Shown here piece after piece: positions 41,626 to 52,181 of a DNA stretch of 64,000 nucleotides. A program made the translations under genes and the position numbers. The stretch is from Dastarcus helophoroides (lineage: Eukaryota > Arthropoda > Insecta > Coleoptera > Bothrideridae), in the NCBI GenBank assembly GCA_028583605.1, contig CM053328.1, forward strand, positions 36,598,222 through 36,662,221, read 5' to 3'. Numbering within the stretch: the stretch's first letter is position 1; each line of letters begins with the position of its first letter. Below the pieces are notes generated by a model. The model did no database searches and was not told where the DNA came from. It saw nothing but the letters and a program-made list of their open reading frames with translations.

Positions 41626-42253
41626 TAGTCAAACCTCCCTATAGCGAATTCCTAAATCCGATAAAAAAAATCGGTTTAGAGAGGTTTTCAGTTTTAGGGA
41701 GGTAGCATTAGAAATACACAAATCATATGTAAAAGTTCATATGCTTGTAGGGATTCCAAACTTGTTGGCGATTTTCTTTTTTAAAACTGTGATTATAACA
41801 CTATTAATCAATTGAATTTTTTCACTGAACGCTAAAGCGTTTTTCTTTGACATTTTTTGCAATTTTACTCTTCTTACTCCCCTGGCACAAAAAATCAACT
41901 GAAAAAAAAATATTGTTTGTGCTAACAGATCAACAAATTTATTAGCAGAGCGTATCCCAAAAATTAGGAACTTTCTGTGAACCGAGTGCAACTAAAAACT
42001 AATTAAACCTTAAGCAGTTTTTAGGATGGGTATCCCAAAAGTTAAGACATTTTTCTGCATACATTTCTGAAGCATTTAAAAACTAATTAAAACTTGAGAA
42101 ATCTTGGTCCAAAAACTCGCTATATGGAGGTTTTTTAGTCGTTAAATAGGGGTAACTTTATGTGTAAATTTGATAAAAATATTGTGTTCCATAGAAAAAT
42201 TCGTTAAATAGAGGATTCACTTTACGGAGGTTCGTTATAGAGAGGTTTGACTG
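41626..42253 (-). mobile_element. pogo/Tigger-like DNA transposon remnant
   Basis: The left end TAGTCAAACCTCCCTATAGC (41626 onward) and right end (42253 read inward: CAGTCAAACCTCTCTATAAC) are inverted termini of the type common to pogo/Tigger-like elements. Subterminal variants (CGCTATATGGAGGTTTTTTA, AGGATTCACTTTACGGAGG) repeat the motif inside the right end. A transposase N-terminal fragment is preserved on the minus strand (next entry). Most of the transposase is missing. Confidence 0.78.
41740..41853 (-). pseudogene. CENP-B/Tigger-type N-terminal helix-turn-helix fragment
   Basis: The minus-strand frame reads MSKKNALAFSEKIQLINSV and then KKKIANKFGIPTSI. The pattern SxxEKIxxI...KKxIAxKFGIPxST is the psq/CENP-B N-terminal DNA-binding helix-turn-helix seen in Tigger and jerky-type transposases. 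About 38 residues remain, then the frame stops. It lies between the inverted termini, which supports the pogo/Tigger assignment. Confidence 0.72.
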
Positions 42254-43110
42254 TGGTAATTTTTTTAGAAACTCTTCAGAAATCCAAATAGGAACTTCTA
42301 TCAATTTACATGTTTCCAATTTCAAAAACGATAAACTGACACAAATTTTCATCCTCAACATCTTTGGATAATGAATAATCAAAAATCCTTTTTTAGTTCT
42401 CAGTTTTGGTGCAACGGACTGGTCCTTGGTTATCTTCAAAAATTGAAATACAAATCTTGTCTCCTGAAACCAGGGGATAAGATTTGTATTTCAATTTTTT
42501 GGTTCTCAATGTTATACAAGTTTTTACTCGCGTATCTCAAAAATTAAGAACTTTCTGTGAACCGAATGCAACTAAAAACTAATTAAACCTTAAGCAGTTT
42601 TTAGGATGGGTATTCCAAAAGTTAAGGCATTTTTCTGCATGTATTTCTGAAGCATTTAAAAACTAATTAAAACTTGAGAAATCCTGGTCCAAAAACTCGC
42701 TATATGGAGGTTTTTTAGTCGTTAAATGGAGGTAACTTTATGTGTAAATTTGATAAAAATATTGCGTTCCATAAAAAAATTCGTTAAATAGAGGATTCAC
42801 TTTACGGAGGTTCGTTATAGAGAGATTTGACTGTGGTAATTTTTTTAGAAACTCTTCAGAAATCCAAATAGGAACTTCTACCAATTTACATGTTTCCAAT
42901 TTCAAAAACGATAAATTGACACAAATTTTCATCCTCAACATCTTTGGATAATGAATTTTCAAAAATTCCTTTTTAAGTTCTCAGTTTTGGTGCAACGAAC
43001 TGGTCCTTGGTTATCTTCAAAAATTGAAATACAAATATTGTCCCCTCAAACCAGGGGAAAAGATTTGTATTTCAATTTTTTGGTTCTCAATATTACACAA
43101 GTTTTTACTC
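41950..43110. repeat. Exact tandem duplication of a 580-bp segment
   Basis: Unit 1 is 41950-42529 and unit 2 is 42530-43110. The sequence GCGTATC marks the start of each unit and also follows the second (43111). Each unit contains the right end of the pogo-like element, a flank with GAAATCCAAATAGGAACTTC, and a family A remnant (GGTCCTTGGTTATCTTCAAA). The units differ by scattered substitutions only. Confidence 0.93.
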
Positions 43111-43370
43111 GCGTATCTGTTTTAACTAGTTTCTGGTTTTACTAGAATCTGGAGAATTGCTTTTTCGAATTACCCCTTTCTTTACAAAATGTTCAAAAAA
43201 ACTTATTTTTTACAAACTTCGCCATTTTCTGGCAATTTTAATTATTGTTGTTTGTTAAAGTATCCATTTTAGTCTTGTATTGTCTATTTTCAATCTCTTA
43301 ATTTGAAAACAGTTTTCAAATTCTGGTTTTTCTAAATTCATTGGCGTATTTCAAAAAGTCTAAATACATA

Positions 43371-45422
43371 ATTTTTAAAAACTGAAATACAGAACTTGTC
43401 CCCTGGAACCAAAAAAATTAAAAAACACAACAAACGTAGCTCCAACGCGGTTCGACAGCCAAGCTGTCATCTTCAGAGAGATACTCTAGTATCTCTTCGA
43501 AGATAACAGCAATTTTTGACCAAATGTTGATTTTTTTTTTTAAATGTGGACTTCTTTTTCAAAATTTCAAATCTTGAAAATTAGACTATTTTTCAAAATT
43601 TTAATTTTTTAAAATTTCAAATTTAGTTAAAAATTTTGCTACTTTTTCAAATTTTCAAGTTTTTTGAGAACCGATTTTCTCAAAATTCCGATTTTATTTG
43701 AAAATTCCAAATGGAAATTTTCCAAATGGAAATTTTAACACTCTATTTTCAAAATTGAGATTAAATTTTTGAAAATTTTGATTAAAAATGTTTAAGATTT
43801 ATATGCTTAAATATTTTTGAAAATTTTGACCCTTCCATATTTTTTCAAAATTTAAATTTTGTATAAAAATTTGCATTCAAAAATTTTGATTTTTTTAAAC
43901 AATGTTCGACTTTTCAGAAATATTTAACTGCCCAAAATTTCAACTTTAGAAAAATTTTGAATGCAAATTTTTGTAAAATTTAAATTTTGAAAAATATGGA
44001 AGAGATCAAAAGAGTCGAATATTTTTCAAACTGCCAAAATCTTTGAATGGAAATTTTTATTAAAAATTAGAATTTTGAAAAAATGTTGAAATTTTACAAT
44101 TTTTGGCTAAGTTTTGATTTTGATCGACTTTCTTAAGTCGATATTTTGAAAACAGTCAAAACTTAAATCATATATATTTTTGAAAATATATAAAGTTTAC
44201 TAAATTTAAAGATCCAATTAAAAATAAAAAATTGTAAAATTTCCAGGAAAAGTCGACATTTTACAATATATTAAAGAAATTCAAAAAAAGGTAGAAATTT
44301 CAAAGAAGCTCAAAATTTTTCTACCAAAAAATCGAAAGTTTGCAAAAATGATGAAATTTTCAAATAAATTGAAAGGAAAATGGAAAGAAATTCAAAAAAA
44401 TTACAAACTTTCAAACAAACTTTGAAATTTTAAAAAGTAGTCGAAATTTTCAAACAGAATAAAAGTTTTAGAAGCGAAATTTGAAAAAAGTTAAAATTTT
44501 GGAAAAAGTCGATAAATTAAAAAATTAGAAAATTTCAAAAAAAGTTTCAACGTGTAAAACTCGAAAATTTTGAATAAGATTCTTAAGAATTTCAGAAATA
44601 AACCTGATTCTAACAAATAGAATGATAAAATTTTCAAAAGAAGTTGGGATTATTAAAAATTTTAAAAAAGTCGGTTTTCAAAAAATTTTAAAAAATAGGG
44701 AAATTTTCAAATAACTTTTAAATTTTAAAAAAATTAAGGTTTTTAAAAATAGTCTAATATTCAAAAGAAGTCGAAATTTTGAAAAGAAAAGTCGACATTT
44801 AAAAAAAAAAGTCGAAATTTCCAGAAAAATTCGAAATTTCACAGAATATTAAAAAAAATCGAAATTTCAGAAAAAGTCGAAATTTTCCCAAATCCAAATT
44901 TTGCAAAAACGTTGAAATTTTCACAAAAATTGAAAGTGGGTAAAAATTTCAGAAAATTACAGATTCCAAATTTTGAACAAGTCAAAATTTTCATAAATGT
45001 TTAAGCATATAAATCTTGAACATTTTTAATCAAAATTTTTAAAAATTTAATCCCAATTTTGAAAATAGAGTGTTAAAATTTCCATTTGGAATTTTCAAAT
45101 AAAATCGAAATTTTGAGAAAGTCGGTTTTCAAAAAACTTGAAAATTTGAAAAAACACCAAAATTTTTAACTAAATTTGAAATTTTAAAAAATTAAAATTT
45201 TGAAAAATAGTCTAATTTTCAAGAAAAGTTTTTTGAAAAAGAAGTCCACATTTTGAAAAAAAATCAAAATTTGGTCAAAAATTGCTGTTATCTTCAGAGA
45301 TATTCTAGAGTATCTCTCTGAAGATGATAGCTTGGCTGTCGAAACGCGTTAGAGCAACCTTTGTTGTGTTTTTTTAATCTTTTTTGGTTTCAGGGGACAA
45401 GTTCTGTATTTCAGTTTTTAAA
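43371..45422. repeat. 2-kb foldback with arms of about 450 bp
   Basis: The left arm 43371 to about 43836 and right arm from about 44985 to 45422 are inverted copies. Both ends carry family A halves (CTGAAATACAGAACTTGTCC against its inverse at the right end). Inward, both carry GCAATTTTTGACCAAA, AACACTCTATTTTCAAAATT and TTTAAGATTTATATGCTTAA or inverses. A smaller inverted repeat lies at 43840-43895 with 43950-44005. The 1.15-kb centre is diffuse AT-rich DNA without coding capacity. Confidence 0.87.
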
Positions 45423-46430
45423 AATTGTAAAACTTTCAGAAAAACTCGAAATTTAACGAAATGTTAACTCGAAAAAAATTGAAATAAAACAATCGATATT
45501 TCAAATGAAGAAAATTTTCCCAAAAATAATCCACAGTTTGCAAAAATGATGAGATTTTAAAAAAAATTAAAATTTGAAAATGGGTAAAAATTTTCGAAAA
45601 AATACAGATTTCAAATTTTTGAAAAAGTCGATATTTTCAAAAATCGAAGTTTTTGGACTGAAATTTGCAAAAAACGATAAAATTTTGAAAAAATTGACAA
45701 TTCTGATAAAGGCATAAATTTTCGAAAAGGCTTAAACGTATCAAAGTCAAAAATTTTGAATCAAGATTTTCAAAAAAAATCTTAACCTTGAAGATAGAAT
45801 GTTAAAATTTTTATTTGCTATTTTCAAGAGAACTCAAAATTTTGAGAAAGTCGGTTTCCAAAAAATTTTAAAATTTAAATAATCAGCGAGATTTTCAAAT
45901 AAATTTGCAGTTTTAGAGTTAAAATTTTGAAAAATAGTCCAATTTTCCAAAATGGTCAAAATTATGAAAAAAAAAGGTCGACGTTTTGATAAAAGTAAAA
46001 AATATTGGCAAAATTTTCGAAAAAACTTGAAATTGTACTAAATATTAAAAAACTCAAAAAAGTCGAAATTTCAAAAAATCGAATTTTTTCCAAAAATAAT
46101 CCAGTTTGCTAAAACGATGAAATTTTGAGAAAGATTGGCAATTTGAAAATGGGCAAAATTTAAAAAAAATCACAATTCAAATTTTGAAAAAATCTAAATT
46201 TTTAGAGTCGAAATTTTCGAGCGGAAATTTCCTAAAAAAAATTGATATTTTAAAAAAGTCAACAAATTCAAAAAAAATTTTGTAAAATTTTCAAAAAGAT
46301 CAGATTTTCAAGAATTGTCAAAATTTTGAGAGAGTCGCTTTTCAAACAATTTAAAAACATTGGCGAAATTTTCGAATACATTTGAAATTAAAAACTAGAT
46401 AAAATTTTCAAAAATACACCAAATATGGTG
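45423..46430. other. Diffuse AT-rich repeat DNA
   Basis: The motif GTCGAAATTTT / AAAAATTTTCAAA recurs irregularly. Positions 45700-45960 resemble 44560-44800 loosely. No gene was seen. Confidence 0.6.
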
Positions 46431-46431
46431 A

Positions 46432-47075
46432 AACGGACTGGTCCTTGGTTATCTTTAAAAATTGAAATTCTTTCGTCTAAAAATGACAGCTTGGCTGTCG
46501 AAACACGTTAGAGCAACCTTTTTTGTGTTTTTTAATCTTAGTTTCTCTATGAAGATGACAGCTTGGCTGTCGAAACGCGTTAGAACAACCTTTGTTCTGT
46601 TTTTTAATCTCAGTTTCTCTCTGAAGATGACAGCTTGGCTGTCGAAACGCGTTAGAGCAACCTTTGTTGTGTTTTTTAATCTTAGTATCTCACTGAAGAT
46701 GATAGCTTGGCTGTCGAAACGCGTTGGGCAACCTTTGTTGTTTAATCTCAGTATCTCTCTGAAGATGATAGCTGGGCTGTCGAAACGCGTTAGAGCAACC
46801 TTTGTTGTTTTTTAATCTCAGTTTCTCTCTGAAGATGACAGCTTGGCTATCGAAACGCGTTGGAGCAACCTTGGTTGTGTTTTTTAATCTCAGTTTCCCT
46901 CTGAAGATGACAGCTTGACTGTCGAAACGTGTTAGGGCAACCTTTGTTGTGTTTTTTAATCTCAGTTTCTCTCTGAAGATGACAGCTTGGCTGTCGAAAC
47001 GCGTCAGAGCAACCTTTGTTGTGTTTTTAATCTTTCTTGGTTTCAAGAGACAAGTTCTGTATTTCAATTTTTCAG
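46432..47075 (+). repeat. Array of eight 70-72-bp units, each with the family A hammerhead-like hairpin
   Basis: After the outer arm GAAACGGACTGGTCCTTGG (46432), units starting CTGAAGATGACAGC (or variants) lie near 46479, 46550, 46621, 46693, 46760, 46829, 46901 and 46973. The array closes with the opposite arm ending near 47075. Each unit is a stem-loop, GAAACGCGTTAGAGCAACC, and TTTGTTGTGTTTTTTAATCT. Because 72 nt is 24 codons, both strands show long repetitive open frames (46462-46815 +, 46690-47172 -), which I do not take as genes. Confidence 0.93.
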
Positions 47076-47336
47076 TCCAAATATTTAAAAATTGTGAAAG
47101 CTTCGGAAATTCTCGAGACTTAAAAAAAATGGATAGAACTTCAAGAGCTTCAAAAGAAGTCGGAATTTTCAAGAATTTTAAGAAATGGCGAAATTTTTAA
47201 AACGGTTCAAAAATAAGTCCAAAATTTCAAAAATAGTTAAAATTTTGAAGAAATATGAAGATTTAAAAAATGATATACTTTCAACTTTTCAAAAAAAGTT
47301 CATATTTTTAAAAGTACATTTTTGATTTTGTTTGAT

Positions 47337-47485
47337 AGAACGGACTGGTCCTTGGTTATCTTCAAAAATTGAAACACAAAACTTTCCCCCGAAACCAAGA
47401 AAGATTAAAAAACACCCTTTGTTGTGTTTTTTAATTTTTCTTGGTTTCAGGGGACAAGGTCTGTATTCCAATTTTTAAAAGAACT
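47337..47485. repeat. Family A element without ribozyme-like core
   Basis: Arms from GAACGGACTGGTCCTTGGTT to AAAAAACACCC and from TTTGTTGTGTTTTTTAATTT to CTGTATTCCAATTTTTAAAA meet directly. The central hairpins are deleted. Confidence 0.82.
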
Positions 47486-47900
47486 ATTGAAGAAATGCCA
47501 AAATTACCAGAACAGTCGAAATTTTCAAAAAAAATTCTACATTTTCCGAACAAAAATATTCTGAAAAGTGGAACCCTAAAAAAGTCTAAATTTTCAATGA
47601 TAGTAAAAATTCTGAAAAAATTTGAAATTTTGAGAACAAACCAAGTTTTAAAAAAAGTCCAATTTTGACAAAAAGTCGAAATTCTGAAAAAAAGTCTAAA
47701 TTTTGGAATAAAATCCAAATTTTTAAAAATTTAACCTTTTAAAAAATTGGAACACATGAAAACCTTTTTTCAAGTTTTTGAAGAAGAGAGTTTTTGAAAA
47801 GTTGAAGTTATCAGAAATGTTCAAAAAAGTCAGTTTTGAAAAAATCAAAACAAAAATGTCGAAATTTTGGATGAAGTTTAATGTTGAAAAATATAAAATA
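47486..47900. other. Diffuse AT-rich repeat DNA
   Basis: Recurring AAAAAGTCGAAATTCTGAAA words; no gene. Confidence 0.55.
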
Positions 47901-49719
47901 TATACAGGGTCCTGTAACAGTGCGTCGGGCATCTATAGGTCATCTAATAAAGAAGTTAGGAATTTCGTTCACATGCAGACCTTAACTTTGTACAAGAATG
48001 TATTTTAGGAAAATATAGTCACATGTACAGGTTATCTCCGAAAAGTGTGAGCCGCTGGGGGTGATTTTTTTTTAAATGAAACCTCCTGTATTTTTTTACA
48101 TTTTTGGGTTCCTTTCTGACAACTTTACATATTTCTAAGATATTGTTAAATTTGGTTAGATAGTTCCAGAGTAATAAATAAATAAAGAGAAAAAAAATAT
48201 TTTGCAACGTTTTCTTTAAAAATTCATTAAAAATACAAAACCGCCCCAAAATTAAAACTACGCTAGGTGTTTACTGTAATGGGTCTCTAGTTATTTTGCT
48301 ATAAATATCTTAAGCCTAACTTGTACAGGGTTTCCAAAATTCAATGCCAAATTGGCTAAAATATAAAGCAATTTTTCTTTATTTTTTCAAATAGAACACC
48401 CTGTATATATTTTTTCTATGAGATACAAAATTAAAAAATGAACATTTTTTGTACCTACAAATATTTCGAAATTTTTAACGGTTAAGCAGATATTCGTCGG
48501 ATTATTACATATGGCTCTTTGGACACCAAGATACAAGACAAAAAATCATAGATGGTTTTGATAAAACTTAATTATTATTTTCTAAGTTAACTGCCAAACT
48601 CTCTTAGGACTACAAATAAATAACTAAATAACAAAACATCCGACCAATTCAAACCACTAAAGACTACCTTAATAAATGTTCAAATGCCTTAGACTCTAAA
48701 AAAAATAAAAATAAAACGTAGAGTGCGTTAAAAAAAGTTAAAAAAAGTTCTTGTCACAAAATTAATTGAGAGATTTAATATTCGCTGAAAAGAATTTGGT
48801 TGATTTCATAGGTCTTCAAATGAATTTTAGTAAAGATGAGCTTGTAGATATGATTTTTGTGTTAGGTGAAAGTGAAAAGAATTGCACATTAGCAAGTAGT
48901 CAGTATCCTGAAAGAAGGCATCCCGAATAAATTACTTTTGGAAAACTGCTTGAACGGTTTACCGATACGGGAAATGTGATGTACACAAAGAAAGAACGAA
49001 CAAAGCCTGTTATTAACGAGGAAAATCAATTAAAAAATAATTATAAGGTAATTAATTTTTATCAAAGCCATCTATGATTTTTTCTCATATCTTAGTGTCC
49101 AAAGAGCCATATGTAATAATCCGACGAATATCTGCTTAACCGTTAAAAATTTCGAAATATTTGTAAGTACAAAAAATGTTCATTTTTTAATTTTGTATCT
49201 CATAGAAAAAAAATATACAGGGTGTTCTATTTGAAAAAACGAAGAAAAATTGCTTTATATTTTAGCCAATTTGGTATTGAATTTTGGACACCCTGTCCAA
49301 GTTAGGCTTAAGATATTTATAGCAAAGTAACTAAAGACCCACTACAGTAAACACCTAGCGTAGTTTTGATTTTGGGGGGTTTTTGTATTCTTAATGAATT
49401 TTTAAAGAAAATGTTGCAAAATATTTTTTTTCTCTTTATTTATTTATTACACTGGAACTATCTAACCAAATTTAACAATATCTTAGAAATATGTGAAATT
49501 GCCAGAATTAACCCAAAAATGTAAAAAAATACAGGGGGTTATATTTAAAAAAAAATCACCCTCAGCGGCTCACACTTTTTGGAGATACCCTATACATGTG
49601 ACTATATTTTCCTAAAATACATTCTTGTACAGAGTTAAGGTCTGCATGTGAACGGAATTCCTAACTTTTTTATTATAGGACCTATAGATGCCCGACGCAC
49701 TGTTGCAGGACCCTGTATA
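47901..49719 (+). mobile_element. DNA transposon with terminal inverted repeats of about 670 bp
   Basis: Left arm 47901-48574 and right arm 49050-49719 are inverted copies. The ends read TATACAGGGTCCTGTAACAG inward from each side, followed by GTGCGTCGGGCATCTATAGG. The arms also contain the repeated motif ACAGGGTGTTCTATTTGAAA. The centre (48575-49049) holds a broken helix-turn-helix coding fragment. Such long-armed elements with ACAGGGT ends are frequent in insect genomes. The superfamily cannot be fixed without the missing catalytic part. Confidence 0.88.
48820..49047 (+). pseudogene. Helix-turn-helix transposase fragment (DUF4817-like)
   Basis: From ATG 48820: MNFSKDELVDMIFVLGESEK, NCTLASSQYPERRHPE, stop TAA at 48928-48930, then ITFGKLLERFTDTGNVMY and TKKERTKP. 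The pattern (F/YTxxExxDMxxxxGE..N...A...Y.ER.HP...TF..L..R..TG) matches, as far as I recall it, the insect DUF4817 helix-turn-helix that opens a group of DDE transposases. A possible splice donor (AAGGTAATTAAT) follows at 49048. No catalytic domain is left. Confidence 0.68.
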
Positions 49720-50040
49720 AGGAAAGATAAAATTAAAAAAAAAAGTTTCTGCCATTTTTAAAATTTCGGTTAAAGAATAATTTGATTTTGATAGAGAAAT
49801 CGAAATTTTGAAATAGAATCGAAATTTTAAAATACAATCGAAATTTTGAGAAAATTTTCAAAATACTCGACGTTTTCAAAAAATCAAAATTTTGCAAAAA
49901 TTGAAATAGTGAACAAAAATTAAAATTTTCGAAATCGAATTTAAGTTTAAGGCTTGTAAATAAAATTAACATTTTAAAAAAAGTCGAAAATTTGGAAAAA
50001 AGTCAAAATTTTGGAAAAATGTCAACAAAAAATCTATTCA
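49720..50040. other. Diffuse AT-rich repeat DNA
   Basis: Repeated AAATCGAAATTTTGAAAT words; no gene. Confidence 0.55.
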
Positions 50041-51480
50041 TTTAACACGATAAAAAAAGCAGTAGCCCTGACAGAGGTGTAGTAAATGGGGTTGGGTCAT
50101 ATAACATTTTTAATAGATGTCAAAAATTGATACCAAATTCATAGAATACTGAGTTTTAAAGTCTTCGAGTGAGTTTTTGCAAAATTACTGTGGTTTTTCA
50201 TCAATAGTTTTGTTATGATAGTATACAGCAAATACTGCTTCATATTGATCCAAAGTGGTCGTAAAATGATATGTTCTGAGAAAACGAAAATGTTAATTAG
50301 CGATAAAACAATTATAGAACAAAAAAATAAAAATAAATATTAAAAGACTTTTAGGGAAACCAAATTGGACGATTTTAAGAAACATAAAAAAAGGCAAAGA
50401 AAAAGTCGACCTTTTGAACGACCCAGATACTCTAAGAAATCTCTAATTTTTGTTTAATTGTAAGGCCTACATTTATTCAGACTTGTTATCACACTTCCTC
50501 CAAATTTCATAATATTTCCATGGAACTGCGCGCCAATTTTATTTGTTTAGTTTGATCTTAAAAGTTACAATTTGTCCGTCGTAAAATTACTAAAATGTCA
50601 CACTTTTATGGCTCCATTAATCTGATTATAAATAGTTGCGTGTTTCCCGATATTGATTCAAATTTTCCAAAATGCGCCACTTATTGCAGATGGTGTAGGA
50701 AACAATTTGAAAAACCCAGAAATTACATATCGCTAAAATTACACACAGTCTACATCAGCAAACAAATAACTTAAAATAGTTTTGAATAAACTAATAAACA
50801 CGCGTCCGAAATAACTCAAATATGTTAGTCTCGAGTGGATTATTCAAATGATCAACGAATTACTTACTAGTTATGCCAATGCCAGGGTGGTCAACCGTCG
50901 TTAAAAAGAACTTCAAAATTGGTTCATTTCGAAAATTAAACTAACATGATTTGGCGGAATGATTCATTTTGCTGACCTACGAAGATTCCCGAATAATTTG
51001 ACGCGACCGCGGCTAAAAATGGATACACAGTTGAGCATCCCGATACGCATTTTTGTGTAAATTTCGCTTAGCGGAAAGTAACCAATTACTTATTACTTAA
51101 TCCGCGGTAATAATCGTCGGTTGTATCAAGAAGACAATCTGACGTAAAATGGATCACTTATTTCTGATGATTATAGCAGGGGTGTCCCTAAGGGGGTTAA
51201 AAATTTTATTCAGTTGATGAGCTTTATTTAGAAGGTTTAAAAAAGTTGGAAGCAGAGCTTTAGGTGGTGACTTTAAGTGGTACTTGGAAACTTGAAATAA
51301 TTGGGAACGTTTAACTTTCATCTACTCTCGAGGTTGTAGTTACACCTCTGACTAAAGTCCAGAATAGGTTCGGCTTGCCGAGAGTTTTTTCAGTCCCAAG
51401 AGAAAATCTTGAGGCCAGCCCTGTCTCTTCTATATACTGGCAATTCCAAATGTTTTCAGTTTCTACTGACAACTAAAAGT
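50041..51480. other. Mostly unique DNA; possible cis-regulatory segment at about 50800-51160
   Basis: The repeat words stop here. Positions 50800-51160 have mixed composition and several homeodomain-like or Otx-like sites (GTGGATTATTCAAATGATCA, CAATTACTTATTACTTAATC, CCGCGGTAATAATCG). Positions 51170-51430 may be a decayed transposon flank (GCAGGGGTGTCCCTAAGGGG, GAGGCCAGCCCTG). No open frame or RNA is recognised. Confidence 0.35.
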
Positions 51481-51934
51481 GCTAAATATTTCGACTTTTT
51501 TTTAATCGAAATTTTTAGTTTAAAGTTGAAATATAAAATTTAAAAAGATTTTTTTCTTAAATCCGCATTTTTACCAATACATTTCGATTATTATCATTAA
51601 GGATTTTTTTGAAAGTTCAATAATTATTTTTAAAATTGCAAGTATATTCAATTTCAATTTTGACTCTTTTCTATAAGATTTCCATTAAAAATGTTGAATG
51701 TAGAGTAAAACAAATTGCAAATTGCACTTTTTGGAAACATTTACTTTTTTCCCAAAAAGTCTGGCTTTGCACTTCCGTTTTTTACTTTTTTTTCCTAGGA
51801 GTCCGTTTATAAACTCAAATTTTAACATATTCTAGTACTTTTTACTTTGTTTTCGAAATATCAATGTTTACTTTTGAAATTTCAACGTTTACTTTTGAAA
51901 TTACCACGTTATTCTTAAAATGAAATTTTTGTTT
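51481..51934. other. AT-rich DNA, nothing recognised
   Basis: No gene, RNA or tandem unit was seen. Words such as TTTACTTTTGAAAT recur near 51870. Confidence 0.45.
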
Positions 51935-51944
51935 ACAAATTTTT

Positions 51945-52171
51945 TTTTTTCAATTTATTTAATATTTCTTCGGCTCAGTTTGTAAATATTTAAATTTTTA
52001 TGGTTTGTTGACAATTTTCTAAACAATTTTTGAAATGCGACTAAAAATTGTTTAGAAAATTGTCAACAAACCATAAAAATTTAAATATTTCCAAACTGGG
52101 CCGAAGAAATGTTAAATAAATTGAAAAAAACATAATATTTCCGGTCAATAAGGGTCTACTATGAAGAATAT
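51945..52171. mobile_element. Hammerhead-retroelement tails inserted as an inverted dimer
   Basis: The left part (51945-52040, CTTCGGCTCAGTTTG, ACAATTTTCTAAACAATTTT, GCGACTA) and right part (52046-52171) are inverted copies of the 7.95-8.03 kb tail. The right part also has ATATTTCCGGTCAATAAGGG as in the 20.3-kb copy. A 10-bp target duplication, ACAAATTTTT, flanks the pair at 51935-51944 and 52172-52181. The ribozyme is not included. Confidence 0.82.
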
Positions 52172-52181
52172 ACAAATTTTT

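Noticed and set aside
46617..46657. Calling the family A hairpin a canonical active hammerhead
   Set aside because: One extra T separates CTGAAGA from stem II in all copies examined, which breaks the canonical core. It is kept as hammerhead-like only.
46462..47172. Repetitive 117- and 160-codon frames on both strands
   Set aside because: The unit is close to 72 bp, so frames stay open by arithmetic. The sequence is the family A hairpin array.
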